A stretch of DNA of 64,000 nucleotides from Fallopia convolvulus (lineage: Eukaryota; Streptophyta; Magnoliopsida; Caryophyllales; Polygonaceae): the NCBI GenBank assembly GCA_964016875.1, contig OZ024721.1:10111001-10175000 (forward strand), given 5' to 3'. Under the pieces are notes generated by a model. The model did not search any database, was not told the origin of the DNA, and worked only from the letters and a program-made list of their open reading frames with translations. Of the stretch, positions 21,154 through 33,140 are shown one piece after another (position 1 is the stretch's first letter; every line of letters starts with the position of its first letter). Made by a program: the position numbers and the translations under genes.

Positions 21154-23382
21154 TGAGACTTAAATTTCTTACCCGGCTAAGTGAGAAAGCTGAGGTAAAA
21201 ATCAAATCTGAGATCTTCTAACATACTCTCATGCCTCTTATCAATAGGTTATTCTATGTGGGACAGGTTAAATCGAATACTTAGGTCAAATTTTATTGCT
21301 TTTTATGATTTTTTGAATTCAAGTCTAAGTTTAGTTAGTTAGTTAGTATATGCTATTAAAGTAGGACGAAGTTTGGCATGACCAGAAAATAGGGTAGGCA
21401 TGAGGTGGTGTCCTACATTTCTAATTACATGATATCTTGTTTCTATAAAATATAGCCAAATTAAAACCAAATTAAACTAGCTAAAGCGGCCATAACAATG
21501 AAATTATCAATACACTTATGACCGTGAAATTATCTGTTTGAGTTAATTTCTTATATGTGCATGGTGCCTTTGTTTTCCTTTTTTTATTCGTTCGAACACA
21601 TCTTCCCATTTTGATTCGTAGTAAGAGTATGTGTATCCTTAGCCTCCAAATCTTATTTGAAGCAGAAATATATTGTATAATCGTTGTTGTTATAACGATG
21701 ATATATAAATTGGTGACCATGAACTAACCAATTGTGGTTTATGGTACGTAGCCAATTGTGGTTTATGGTACGTAGCCAATTGTGGTTTATGGTACGTTAG
21801 TGTGAGCGGGTAAAACAAACATAGTTATCATAGTTATTTTCACTATTAAAAGGTATTTCTTAAATTATTGCGTATTTATTATTATTTTTATTATTTTTCA
21901 TATTATTAAATACTGGTGGTTGTGCAACTTTATGAAAGATTTTATCCTTCAAATATGATAGAATTAAACTTGGAGAAGGTGGAAATATTTATAGCTTGGG
22001 TTTTAAGCAACCTCGGAGATATGTAAATTCAGGCCCCTGATCTCCTTCTTCCATTATAAATACACACCTAGGCGTGTAGAAAGAGCCACATGTGCACTTC
22101 GGCATATTCTGAAAACTTGAACAGGTTAATACTCGCTTAGCTCGTCTGTTCAGGGATTCAGCTCGACTGTTCAGGGATTCGCCGTTTTCTCGGCGTGGAG
22201 TGGAAGAGGAAGGAGCATTCAATTAGTGCATTGAAGACGGAATTTTTGTGCACTAACAGTTAGAATATTTGAAAGGAAATGGTATGTATTTTCTACAAGA
22301 GTTTTTGGCTCTAATTCTTATTTTATGGTTCGAAAGAAAATCGTGGACTGGAAGGCTATGAGGTCCCTGGACGGAGAGGAACGGCCTAGCTTTCCATCCT
22401 GTCTAGGCACCTGTATAATTGTCTTAGAACGCTTAGACAATCGTTCAGATTTTACAGTCTAAATGTTAAATGGTATTTCTCTTTACATGATCTATCTAAC
22501 GTGTTTTAAAACATTGTATATAAACACTACGTACAATAGTTAAGTTTTCATATTGGGTAGGTAGATTTTAAGTCTTACCAAAATCCTTTTTACTGCTTTT
22601 AGGAAACACTTGATCATGACATTCACATTTGCGGATTCCCTCATATTCAACGTGTAACCACTTTTCATCCATTTCATCAAGACTTAAGAGGGAATTATAA
22701 TCAAAGTCTAAAAAAGTATTTATTATAATTGGATTAGAATAAGAGATGATTCGTACCTACGTATAAAGAAGCCTCATGCAAGTCTAACGTTGGTTCCTAA
22801 GATTCAAACTTGCAAAGAAAATGATGGGTATATAAAGAAAATTCTCATTCATGAGACTTTGTTTGAAAATTCAAACTTGGGAAATTGTTATCCTTTAGGG
22901 GGTCCAAAAATGTGGGTATAGAGATGGATCGAGGAGCTGATCAAAGTGGAATATTCAATGGCGGTTTGCCAAGTTGTTTGTTAATTGTGAGAGAGCAACA
23001 ACTGGACCCACGTGTGGTGGGGCCCATTATGTGGTAGTTTATCGACCGTTGAGGAGTTGAGAAGCTGACAAGCTGGACGGTATATAACTGATATGGTCGG
23101 CTTTTATGTTGATTATGAGATTCTAGTTATGCACTTATGCATGATTTATATTCAAGTTTAGTTAATTAAGACAAATAAATGTGTGTTTATAATCTGGTTC
23201 TTCTTAAAAAGTAATCATTATTGTATTATTAAATCTAATCTGGGTATACGAACAAAATAAGACATTAAATATAAAATTATGAGATTATTGGTTAACGCCC
23301 CCCTTCTAAATAGGCATTTTTGCAAAGCATCACTTGTTAAATTTAATATTATTTGCACACACCCACTAAATACTAAATTTGA
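21154..23382. other. Gene-poor spacer
   Basis: Contains the 24-bp triplicate at 21728-21797 and otherwise AT-rich sequence. A 77-codon minus-strand ORF at 21989-22222 (MNAPSSSTPRRENGES...) includes a cysteine-containing part (PKCTCGSFYTPRC) but matches no family I know and may be chance; a TGTTCAGGGATTC phrase is duplicated inside it. Confidence 0.5.
21728..21797. repeat. 24-bp unit repeated three times
   Basis: CCAATTGTGGTTTATGGTAC plus GTAG occurs at 21728, 21752 and 21776, the third copy changing at its last bases. The unit contains CCAAT. It is a simple tandem duplication with no spacers. Confidence 0.95.
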
Positions 23383-23663
23383 TATTCCCTCCGATCGAAT
23401 TTATATGTCGTTTGGGCTAAATACACATAAATTAAGGAAACATTTATTTCCCTCTAATCTACACATTTACCCAATGGCGAATCTGTGTACTGCCCCCACT
23501 GGGATTTTAAAAAAAAAAATTAAAAATACAAAAATGAGTAGATTTGTTTTTAGGTTTAGAACGCCTCCTCCTTTCCTAAAGAATGAGAGAGGCAGAGAAG
23601 TGTTGAACGGCGCTAAAGTCCTCGAAGCTCAAACAGAAGTGAACGGTCGCTCGCATGCTCGCC

Positions 23664-23893
23664 GACGCCATCTCGTATTCTCGTCAGTGCGTCCAAGCGG
23701 TCCAGCAAGGCAGCAACCTCTGGAGTCCGATCCTCCTCTGCTCGTCGACGACTCGACGCCATCTCGTATTCTCGTCAGTGTGGAATCGTCCAGCAAGGCA
23801 GCAACCTCTGGAGTCCGGTCCTCCTCTGCTCGGCCACTCGCCTACTCGCCGACGCCGCCTACTCCTCCGGAGTCCGGTCATTCCTCTGCTCGG
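23664..23893. repeat. 91-bp tandem repeat, two full units and a partial third
   Basis: GACGCCATCTCGTATTCTCG starts units at 23664 and 23755. The phrase GGAGTCCGGTC...CCTCTGCTCGG recurs a third time near 23869. The unit is GC-rich against AT-rich surroundings, and the ORFs through it are repeat artefacts. Confidence 0.85.
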
Positions 23894-23929
23894 GATCTGG
23901 GATCAAAGTTGGCGATTTGCCTCGGTACA

Positions 23930-24443
23930 ATCCGGATCCGAATGGATCACAATTTTTTTTTATCCGTATCCGATCCGATTCGTGATTTTTTTCCGAATAT
24001 CCGGACCGGATACGGATCGGGGTTTTCAAGCAACCGGATATCCGGTATATCCGGTACTATATATATTTTTTAGAAAATACACATTAATACTAAGTAGAAT
24101 GGATGTTTAAATGACTATTTTGTAAAATTTCAACTCATCAAGTGTTCAATTCTCCTCAACCATGTAAACTTTCAATTAAAATTTAAACGGATCGACGGAT
24201 ATCCGGTTCCGATATCCGTCAATCATTCGTATTAATTGGGCCTAAATCAAAAATAGTACGGTGGAAATATTTTTGAAAACGGATAGTTCGGATATCCGCT
24301 ACCGGATATCCGCTCCAAACGGATATTTATTACCGGATAACCGGCAATTAACGGATCGGATACGGATCGAGGTTTTAAGGGAAAAAATTACCGGATATCC
24401 GGTATACCGGATCGGATCGGATATATCTGTTTGCTCACCCCTA
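23930..24443. mobile_element. Nested hAT terminus with CCGGATATCCGG subterminal repeats
   Basis: The palindromic word GGATATCC, usually within ACCGGATATCCGGT, occurs repeatedly at 23995-24070, 24195-24225 and 24290-24425. The segment ends GCTCACCCCTA at 24443, which reads TAGGGGTGAGCA inward, a hAT-type terminus. The partner terminus was not found. Confidence 0.6.
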
Positions 24444-25116
24444 CTTATTAAGGTCCTGCTTCTACAATATCAAGTTTGCTGAATTCCACCTATTATGTGT
24501 TTGGTGTTAGGCTTAAGTTTTAGCCCCAATTTCAAATTGATTTGTGTTAGGATTTTAGCCCCAATTTCAAATTAAATTGTATGGTTTAATGATTTGACGA
24601 ATTGTGTGTGATTATGTGTGCTGAATTTTAGATTTGTGTTGGCCCCAAATCCCCAATATTAGATTTGATGAATTTGCATTAGCCCTAATTTCATATTCTA
24701 GGGTATCAATTGTGTTTGTGTGATGAGTTGATGAATTGACGATTTGTGTAATTATGTGTGCTAAATTGTTAAATTGATGATTTTGTTAGAAAAAAGCAAA
24801 AAAAAAAATTTACCCAAAGGAATTTAGCCCCCGCTAGCCCAAATTCCTAGCTACGCCACTGCATTTACCCACGGATAAATTTTGCATGATAATAATTAAT
24901 TGTGCCTTTAGTATCATTTGGAAACAATTACCATGAGTACGTGCATCTTCATCCAATTTTTTTCATCCATGTGTAAAAAAAGAGTATCAGCATTTATGTA
25001 AAGGCATTGGAAATGAAAGCAATGAATATGAAAAAATATTAAAACCCTTGAACGACATATAATTTCGATCATAAAACAAATGCCCAAACGATGTATAATT
25101 TTGATCGGAAGGAGTA

Positions 25117-25323
25117 TTATCTTGAGTCGGTTCTCCAGTTCCGTTCTGGTTTCGGTTCTAAGGCCGGTTTCGTTCGGTTCCGGTTTCAGAACGAAATATT
25201 TTTTTTTAAAAATCTCAATCCAACAAAAAAGAAAGAGGGTCGTGGTCGCGGTTTTCCAACAGAAAGTTATGTTGTACAACACAACGAAAACCATGATCGC
25301 AGTCTACATGGCACGGTCGCGGC
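25117..25323. other. Host sequence left of the Athila, GC-word rich, perhaps hAT subterminal
   Basis: Contains GGTTCCGGTTTC, GGTCGTGGTCGCGG and similar words, and matches in style the right flank at 37606-37779 (GTCGCGGTAGCG, CCGCGGTTGCGG). The two flanks are one sequence split by the Athila and may belong to the subterminal region of the hAT whose transposase remains at 40495-46525. Confidence 0.35.
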
Positions 25324-26670
25324 TGATAGCTTGCATATATGAGTAGTTTAGATGCATGTTTTATTTATGTTTTAACTAGTTTTAGGTTGGTTTCTATCTA
25401 GTTTTAGGTTTTTGTGTTGTCGGGTAGGTTGCGCTGTTTTGCTCGATTTTACAGGATTTTAGGTATTGGAGCAAGACGGAGTATGATCCAAGACGGCTAT
25501 GTTAGTAAGATGGAATGCTTGGGCAAAGATTGAAGAAGTGCGAATGGAGATTTCAAGAGCCAAAGTCCAAAGGAATGAAGCAACGGGGAAACACGTCTCA
25601 GATCTTGGTGGCACGGGCTTGTGTTGGAGGTGCCGCGGCCGCGGCGTGTTGAGGAGACCACGCCTCCTTGTTTCGCGGCGAGAGCATTGGGCCGACGGAA
25701 TGGGCTTCGAGTTGGGCCTTGGTTATATGCTTTCCGACTAGTTTGATGTAATTTCGGGATAATTTGATATTTGGATATCTTTGTGGGGTATTTAAACTTT
25801 GTTTTTAGTTTCTCTCTCATAACTTTTGTCAAACTTTGGAGGCTAGGGTTTTTCTCTTTGAAGGCAGACTTTGAAACTTTTGTAAGTTTGTTTTTAATTT
25901 AATTATGCATTGCTAAATTTATTATGTTTGGCTAGTTATTGAAGTCATGATTTGTATATAGTTGTGAGATTTAATTGATTCTCTACAAACTTGAATAGAG
26001 TTTATTCCCTGTGCTTAATTGAATCAAAACTAGGGTTTTGTTAGATTAGCTACCTAATTGAACTTCTAGTTATAACTGAATCTGATTAATTACCGGTTGG
26101 AGTTAATTTGATCAAGAGTATACTTTAATCAATTTAGTACCGGTTGAACAAGTTGGTTAGAGAAGGGAATAAATTCACAAGTCACTTAGATGTCTGGTTG
26201 CTCTAAGTGTTTGTTTCTATTGATAACTTGAATCGTCATGTTGTTATTTAATTGAATCTAGAAGGTCTTCTAGGTTATTATATAATTAGGGTTGTTAGAC
26301 TGGTAGTTCTATCAACTAAATCTGAAGTTTGGATCTTAATCCTTAGTAGGATCATTATCCACAATAGATTATTCAAATGAGAAGAGAATAAAGAGAATCA
26401 ATGATCAACAAAACTATATCATGTTGGATTTAACTAGTTGAACACGCTTGTTTCCTATTTGATTTAAATCATCTTTGCATTCATAGTTAGTTTTATTCTT
26501 GCATAGTAGGTTAGAATTTACAATTACAAACCTCCTTTGGTTACTTGGCATACAAGTAATAACACAAATACACAGTCCTTGTGGGATCGACCCTTACTTG
26601 CCGCTCTACTGAGTTGGTTAAGCTAAGGTTTCTTTGATAGGTATTAACGACCACGAAAAATACCTCATCA
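25324..26670 (+). repeat. 5' LTR of the Athila
   Basis: Starts TGATAGCTTGC, ends AATACCTCATCA. It contains a GC-rich word cluster (GCCGCGGCCGCGGCG near 25630) and, past the middle, AT-rich sequence shared with the solo LTR at 2187-3835. Confidence 0.95.
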
Positions 26671-26674
26671 AATT

Positions 26675-26692
26675 TGGCGTCGTTGCCGGGGA
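26675..26692 (+). other. Primer binding site (tRNA-Asp type)
   Basis: TGGCGTCGTTGCCGGGGA matches the usual Athila tRNA-Asp site at 17 of 18 bases (T for C at the sixth). It starts 4 bases after the LTR. Confidence 0.85.
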
Positions 26693-26747
26693 CTCGTCGC
26701 TATTTGTGTTCTTACTTTTGTGCTATTTTTGGGTGTGAACCTGTTAT

Positions 26748-28653
26748 ATGGTTCATACCCGTGCTACTAACTCATCTCCTCTGCTTTTTGATCCAGATAT
26801 TGACAGGACACTCTTCAAGTTAAGGAAGGAAATCCGGAATCACTTTCAGGCCTTACCGTACTTTCTTGAAGAATCTGACTCTGAATCTGAATCTGCTGAG
26901 ATGGGTGACCAAACGTTAAGACAGCTAACTGCACCAAATCTGACACAACAACCATTGGCGGTGTAATTTCCCGCTCTTGGTGAAGGAGTCAAGTTCGAGC
27001 TGAAATCTGGGTTGATTCATCTCTTGCCTTCATTTCATGGGCTTAGTGGTGAAGACCCCAACAAGCATCTTTCTGAATTTCATGTTGTGTGCTCAAGCAT
27101 GAAGCCTGCTGATGTGACTCATGACCAGATCGCGCTGAGAGCCTTTCCTTTCTCTCTCAAGGATCAGGCTAAAGACTGGTTTTATTACTTGACTCCGGGA
27201 AGTATTGATACATGGGCTAAGATGAAGCAAGTTTTTCTAGAGAAATACTTCCCTGCTACAAGGCTCAATGAACTGAAGAAGATGATTAGCAACATCGAAC
27301 AAGAAACTAATGAGACCTTATATGAGTACTATGAAAGATTCAAGAGGTTGATAGCCAGTTGTCCTTTCCATGGCTACACTGATCAAGACCTGATTTTATA
27401 CTTATTTAATGGCCTCTTGGATGATGAGAGAAGAATGGTGAATGCAACATGTCAAGGCAATATTCTCAACAAGACTCCTACTCCTGCATTTGAACTATTT
27501 ACACAACTGTCTGAGGGCACAAGACAGTTCAGAAAAGAGACTAGCTCGAAGGCTGCAAATTCTGTGGTGGCTAACTCAAGAATCCAAGATGAAGTCACTG
27601 AGTTGAAAACAATGATGAGGCAGCTTTTACAACAAGGTGGAAGATAGCAGGTAAAATCCTGTGAAATATGTTGTGATACCATGCACCCCACTGATGCTTA
27701 CCCTACACTTCAAGATCCAAACGCTGAGGTAAATGCATTGGGAGGCTATGGACCACCTAGGCAGAGGTATGACCCCTTCTCCAACACTTACAATCCGGGT
27801 TGGAGGGATCATCCTAACTTGAGGTACGGAAATTCAAACAATCAATAGTTCAATCAGCAGGGTGGCCAAGCTCCATACAAGCCACCTTTCCAACCCTCGT
27901 CCTCAGGGAGCCAATCAGAATGCTATGTCTACTGAAGATATGATTCAGACTCTTGCACAAACGGTGACTACAATGCAAGGCTCTATGAGTCAATTTCAAC
28001 AAGAGACAAAGTCTAGTATCCACAACTTGGAGACCCAAGTAAGCCAAATTGCCAATGCTGTGGGCAAATTAGAGGCTAGAGATTCAAGCAAGCTTCCCTC
28101 TCAGACTGAACTGAATCCAAGACAAAATGTTAATGCCATCACTTTATGAAGTGGCAAGACACTAAATGGGAAGCTCGGGAACGATCTTCAAATCAGTGAA
28201 GGGGAAGATGATTGGACAACAAAAGAACAAGACGCGGTAGAGCGCGGGCTACAACATGAAGTGACACGACCGCGCCACATTGAGACAAGCCCGCATAAAG
28301 TCGCCAGAGAGCTCGAGGATCTGGACGCGGGCAAAAATGAGGACGCCGCGACCGCGCCTCAGACGCCGCGACCGCGGCATGATGTTGACGCGACCGCGCG
28401 ACCTGTTTCAAAGGTCGCGCCGACGGTGACTTCCCCGAGTTCCAATCCGAGATCTTATCCACCTGTCCCACCTTTCCTAGAAGCTTTAAAAGAGACCCGG
28501 AAGCTGGAGAATGACAAGGAATTGTTTGAGACGTTCAGCAAATGTGAGGTAAACATTCCTTTACTTAACTTGATTAAGAGCATTCCTAGATATGCTAAGT
28601 TTTTGAAAAAATTGTGCACCATGAAAAGAACCCAAAAGCTTAAAGGGAAATAG
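26748..28653 (+). pseudogene. Athila gag, degraded
   Basis: The start MVHTRATNSSPLL is followed by the capsid-type retrotransposon gag region (LKDQAKDWFYYLTPGSIDTW, FLEKYFPATRLNELKKMI) at 27012-27500. The later part shows DPFSNTYNPGWRDHPNL and SGKTLNGK. In-frame stops occur at 26964 (TAA), 27645 (TAG), 28147 (TGA, before SGKTLNGK) and 28651 (TAG), and there is a frameshift near 27890. Several of these stops fit C-to-T change. The zinc-knuckle cysteines are only partly visible (CEICCD). A GC-rich word array lies at 28230-28415. Confidence 0.85.
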
Positions 28654-31600
28654 AAAATCTCTATAAGTGAACATGTGTCTGTTGTGTTTCAAAGGCGTAT
28701 GCCTCAGAAATGTGGTGACCTTGGCATGTTCACTATTCCCTGCATAATTGGTGAAACAAAAATTGAAAAAGATATGCTAGATATAGGTGCTTCAATAAAT
28801 GTGACCTTATTCCTTGTACAAAATGCTTGAATTGGGTCCTCTGCAAGAAACTGGCGTTGTAATACAACTAGCTGATAGATCAAGTGCTTACCCTAGAGGA
28901 ATAGTTGAAGATGTGCTTGTTATGGTTGATAATCTGATTTTTCCTGCTGATTTCTATGTTTTAGATATGGACCATGATAAGCATGTTGCACCTATTTTGC
29001 TAGGTAGACCTTTTCTGAAAACAGCAAAGACTAAAATAGATGTTTGTAGTGGTTCTTTGACCATGGAATTCGACGGGGAAAGGGTAGAGTACAATATCTA
29101 TGATGCAATGAAATATCCTCCCGAAGATTCCACTCTGTGCTTGATAGATGTTGTAGAACCACTTGCTCAAGAGTTCTTCAATATGCATGAATCTGAAGCT
29201 TTGAGATCCACCTTGGAAAATGCTATTATGAATGATACTTCAGATTTGGATTTAAAGACTGACCTGCAAGAAGTGGTGCCAGAGTTGAATGCTCACTTTG
29301 AGCGTCCACTGATGCCACCAGGCTCAAAGCCCATACCACTAACCTTGCCAAGCGAGAAGCTTTTGCCATCTATTGTGCAGGCACCGGTGGTAGAATTAAA
29401 GCATCTTCCAGACCATCTCAAGTATGCTTTCTTAGGTGATGGGGACACTTTGCCGGTAATTATATCCAACAAGCTCACCAAGGAGCAAGAAGGAAGATTG
29501 GTGGCAGTTTTGAGGGAGCATAAGACGGCCATAGGATGGACCATTACAAACATTAATGGGATTAGTCCCTCAACATGTATGCATCAAATTCTATTGGAAG
29601 ATGAAGCTACACCGTCTAGACAACCCCAAAGAAGGTTGAATCCCCCGATGATGGAGGTGGTAAAGAAGGAGGTGTTGTAGCTCCTTCAGGCAGGTATGAT
29701 CCTTCCTATTTCTGATAGTAAATGGGTCAACCCAACTCAGGTTGTCCCTAAAAAGGGTGGTATCATAGTGGTTGAGAATCACAAGGGTGATCTCATTCCC
29801 ACCAGAGTTCAGACCGGGTGGCGAGTTTGTATTGACTATCGTAAGCTTAATGTCGTAACCCGGAAGGACCATTTCCCATTACGTTTCATTGACCAAATGC
29901 TGGAACGACTTGCCGATCGTTCATTCTATTGTTTCTTGGATGGGTATTCTGGATATTTTCAAGTAGCCATAGCACCAGAGGATCAGGAGAAGACAACATT
30001 CACTTGTCCTTTTGGCATCTTTGCATACCGAAGGATGCCTTTGGACTGTGCAATGCCCCAGCTACATTCCAACGGTGTATGGTTAGTATCTTTTCCGAGT
30101 ACATAGAGAAATTTATTGAGGTATTTATGGATGATTTTACAGTCCATGTGAATGACTTTGATTTATGCTTAACTCATTTGACAATGGTGCTTAAACGATG
30201 TGAAGATACTAATCTTGTTCTCAATTTTGAAAAATGTCATTTTATGGTAGAGCAAGGTATAGTATTAGGCCATGTTGTGTCTTCTAGGGGTATTGAGGTC
30301 GATAAGGCTAAGGTTGAATTAATTCAATCTTTGCCTTATCCTACTAATGTTCGTGAAGTGCGTTCTTTTTTTGGCCATGCAGGGTTTTTACCGCAGGTTT
30401 ATTAAAGACTTCTCAAAAATTGCCTCCCCCTTATGTGAGTTGTTGAAGAAGGAAGCGGAATTTGAGTTTGGTGATGCATGCAAGACGGCGTTTGATGAGC
30501 TAAAATTCCGCCTCACCACAGCTCCCATTATTCAAGCCCCAGATTGGTCTCTCCCCTTTGAGATCATGTGTGATGCTAGTGACTATGCAGTGGGGGTTGT
30601 TTTGGGACAAAAGAAGGGCAGGGCATCTCATGTGATTCACTACGCCTCTATGACACTGAATGAGGCCCAGAGGAACTACTACACCACAGAGAAGGAGCTT
30701 CTGGTAGTTGTGTTTGCATTAGAGAAATTTCGCTCTTACTTGCTTGGAACAAGAGTGATTGTTTATACAGATCATGCAACACTCCGCTATTTGTTGACGA
30801 AAAAAGAGGCCAAGCCCAGGCTAATCAGGTGGATCTTATTGTTGAGTGAGTTCAACATTGAGATCAAAGACAAAAAGGGGGTTGAGAATGTGGTTGCTGA
30901 CCATTTGAGTCGTCTAGTGATGGAAGAGCAAAATAGGCCAGAACGTTCACCCATTCAAGAGGAATTTTCGGACGATACCCTGTTTGCTATTAAGGTTGTA
31001 AAACCTTGGTATGCACACTTGGTCAATTTCCTGGTTATGGGTGAGTTCCCACCAACGTTCACAAAAGCTCAAAAGGACAAGTTAAGAAGTGAAGCAAGAT
31101 ACTATATCTGGGATGATCCATATTTGTGGAAACACTGCACTGATCAGGTAATCTGACGATGTATCCCGGATAATGAGGTAACTTCTATCTTAACTTTTTG
31201 TCATAATTATGCATGTGGGGGCCATTTTAGTTCTAATAAAACAGCTAGGAAGGTACTAGATGTAGGATTTTACTGGCCAAGTATTTTTAGGGATGCTCAT
31301 GGCTTTTGTAAATCCTATGACCGATGTCAAAGAGTTGGGAATATGTCCCAAAAGAATGAGATGCCTCAATATCCTATTATTTTCTGTGAAATTTTTGATG
31401 TATGGGGCATTGACTTTATGGGTCCTTTTCCTAATTCTTTTGGGAATTATTATATTTTGCTTGCGGTGGACTACGTTTCCAAATGGGTGGAAGCAAAGGC
31501 CACCAAGACTTACGACTCTAAAGTGGTGACAGATTTCTTGAAGACCAACATTTTTACTAGATTTGGACTCCCTAGAGCTTTAGTTAGTGACAAGGGATCC

Positions 31601-32302
31601 CACTTCTGTAATAGGATGGTTAGTGCATTATTGAAGAAGTATCATGTCACACACAGGGTCTCTACAACATACCATCCTCAGACGAATGGTCAGGCAGAGG
31701 TGTCTAACAGGGAAATTAAGTCCATTCTGGAAAAGACTGTTGCACCAAACAGAAAGGACTGGAGTGTTAGGTTGGATGATGCACTATGGGCATACATGAC
31801 TGCTTATAAAACACCAATTGGGATGTCACCATTCAGGTTGGTGTTTGGTAAAGCTTGTCACTTACCGGTGGAAATTCAACATAAAGCATACTGGGCAGTT
31901 AAGAAGTGCAACATGCAATCAAATGAGGTGGGCGAATTCAGGAAACTCCAACTCCAGGAATTAGAAGAAATCAGGCTCGAGTCTTATGACAACGCAGTAA
32001 TATACAAAGAAAAGACAAAGGCCTGGCATGACAAGCATATATGGAGGAAGAATTTCAAGGTTGGAGACAAAGTACTTTTGTTCCAATCTCGCCTCAAGTT
32101 GTTTCCTGGAAAATTAAGCTCAAGATGGAGAGGCCCTTTTGTGGTAGCACGTGTATATCCACATGGCGATGTCGATGTCTATGACGGGGCCACTCATTCC
32201 GTCTTCAAAGTGAATGGTCAGAGGCTGAAGCCATACTATGAAGGATTCACCAATGCCACTTTAGAAGAAACGGTTGTACAAGAACCGGAGCAAGCGCCTT
32301 AG
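28654..32302 (+). pseudogene. Athila pol (protease, reverse transcriptase, RNase H, integrase), degraded
   Basis: The protease active site DIGASINV lies near 28780, then ILLGRPFLKTAK near 29000. Reverse transcriptase runs from about 29690 (WRVCIDYRKLN, LDGYSGYFQ) to FMDDFTV near 30125. RNase H follows (IMCDASDYAVG near 30565, TEKELL, YTDHATLRYL). Integrase has the HHCC region near 31180-31330, with one Cys of CxxC replaced by Tyr (SYDRCQ), the core Asp in WGIDFMGPF near 31405, and YHPQTNGQAEVSNREIK near 31670. Breaks: frameshifts near 28805, 30045 and 30390; stops at 29678 (TAG) and 31154 (TGA). It cannot make a working polyprotein. Confidence 0.9.
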
Positions 32303-33140
32303 TATCCTTTTTGCGTCAAGCTAATGACGTTAAACAAGCGCTTATTGGGAGGCAACCCAATTCTTTCATTTTCAGTTATTTATTTTTTATTTTTAGATAG
32401 TTTTTCTTTTGTGTGTTTTAAGATACTAGGTATAAATATCAATCCCCGAAGGACACAGTGAGAAGCGGGCTAAGACGCGTCGAGGCGCGACCGCGCCTGA
32501 TCCTGGCGCACACCGCGTAAAGTCGCCAAAATGTGTGACGCGGGCGGACTACAAATGTGACGCGGCCGTGTCATTCTTGGCCCAAGCCCGTGGCACGGCG
32601 TTTTTAACGCGTCATAAATAGGGCCGGCCGAGTCTTCACACGCACACAAATACCACTTCTCCTCCTTCCTCACGCCCTCTTCTACCCAAAACCTCCATTG
32701 AAGGCCTCTCAAGATCGGATTTCTCATCAAAATCGCTTAAACTCCATCCAACAACAAGATTCAAGTAAGCTTTTCCATTCTAAACTCCAAATTACTCAAA
32801 TTTAAGCTTAAATTCGAACTAGAAGCATGTTCTAGGTTTTTTTTAGAAAAGCTTAGATCTAGGCTAATTTATTTCGATTTTGGCTTAATTCCTTCACAAA
32901 AGTTTGTTCTTTGCTTGATTATAGGCTAGATTTGTGCTTATTTTGCTAATTTGTGAAGATTTGAGATTAACCCTTGAATTTTTTATTAAATTTTATTAAA
33001 ATATTCTAGGTAGTGGGGGAAGAGAGTGATTGAGAGCTTATTTGTGAAATATTGTTGTGGTTGTCCTTGCCGGGACAACAAAAATTGCATTTGTGTTGTT
33101 TGGTGGTGCTTGTGCAGGAATTTGACAAAATTTAGGTACA
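32303..33140 (+). other. Athila spacer between pol and the 3' ORF
   Basis: Non-coding. 32470-32590 contains repeated GC words (GGCGCGACCGCGCC, GACGCGGGCGG, GACGCGGCCG) like those in the LTR and gag. A leader-like CTCTTCTACCC tract follows. Confidence 0.6.

Larger units (their letters stand above)
23472..24861. mobile_element. Non-autonomous hAT element
   Basis: Inverted ends CAATGGCGAATCTG (left) and CAGTGGCGTAGCTAGG (right, read inward) agree at 11 of 16 bases. The 8-bp duplications catttacc at 23464-23471 and 24862-24869 fit hAT. No transposase is seen. The interior holds another hAT-like end (24443) and a GC-rich tandem repeat, so it is itself composite. Confidence 0.7.
23385..25114. mobile_element. 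Mariner/Stowaway-like MITE interrupted by a hAT element
   Basis: The left end at 23385 (TTCCCTCCGATCGAA) and the inverted right end (CTCCTTCCGATCAAA read inward from 25114) match over about 33 bases, both reaching CGTTTGGGC. TA dinucleotides flank both ends (23383-23384, 25115-25116). The hAT insertion at 23472-24861 splits it. Confidence 0.7.

Noticed and set aside
21728..21797. CRISPR-like repeat array
   Set aside because: Three head-to-tail copies without spacers in a plant nuclear sequence; a simple tandem repeat.
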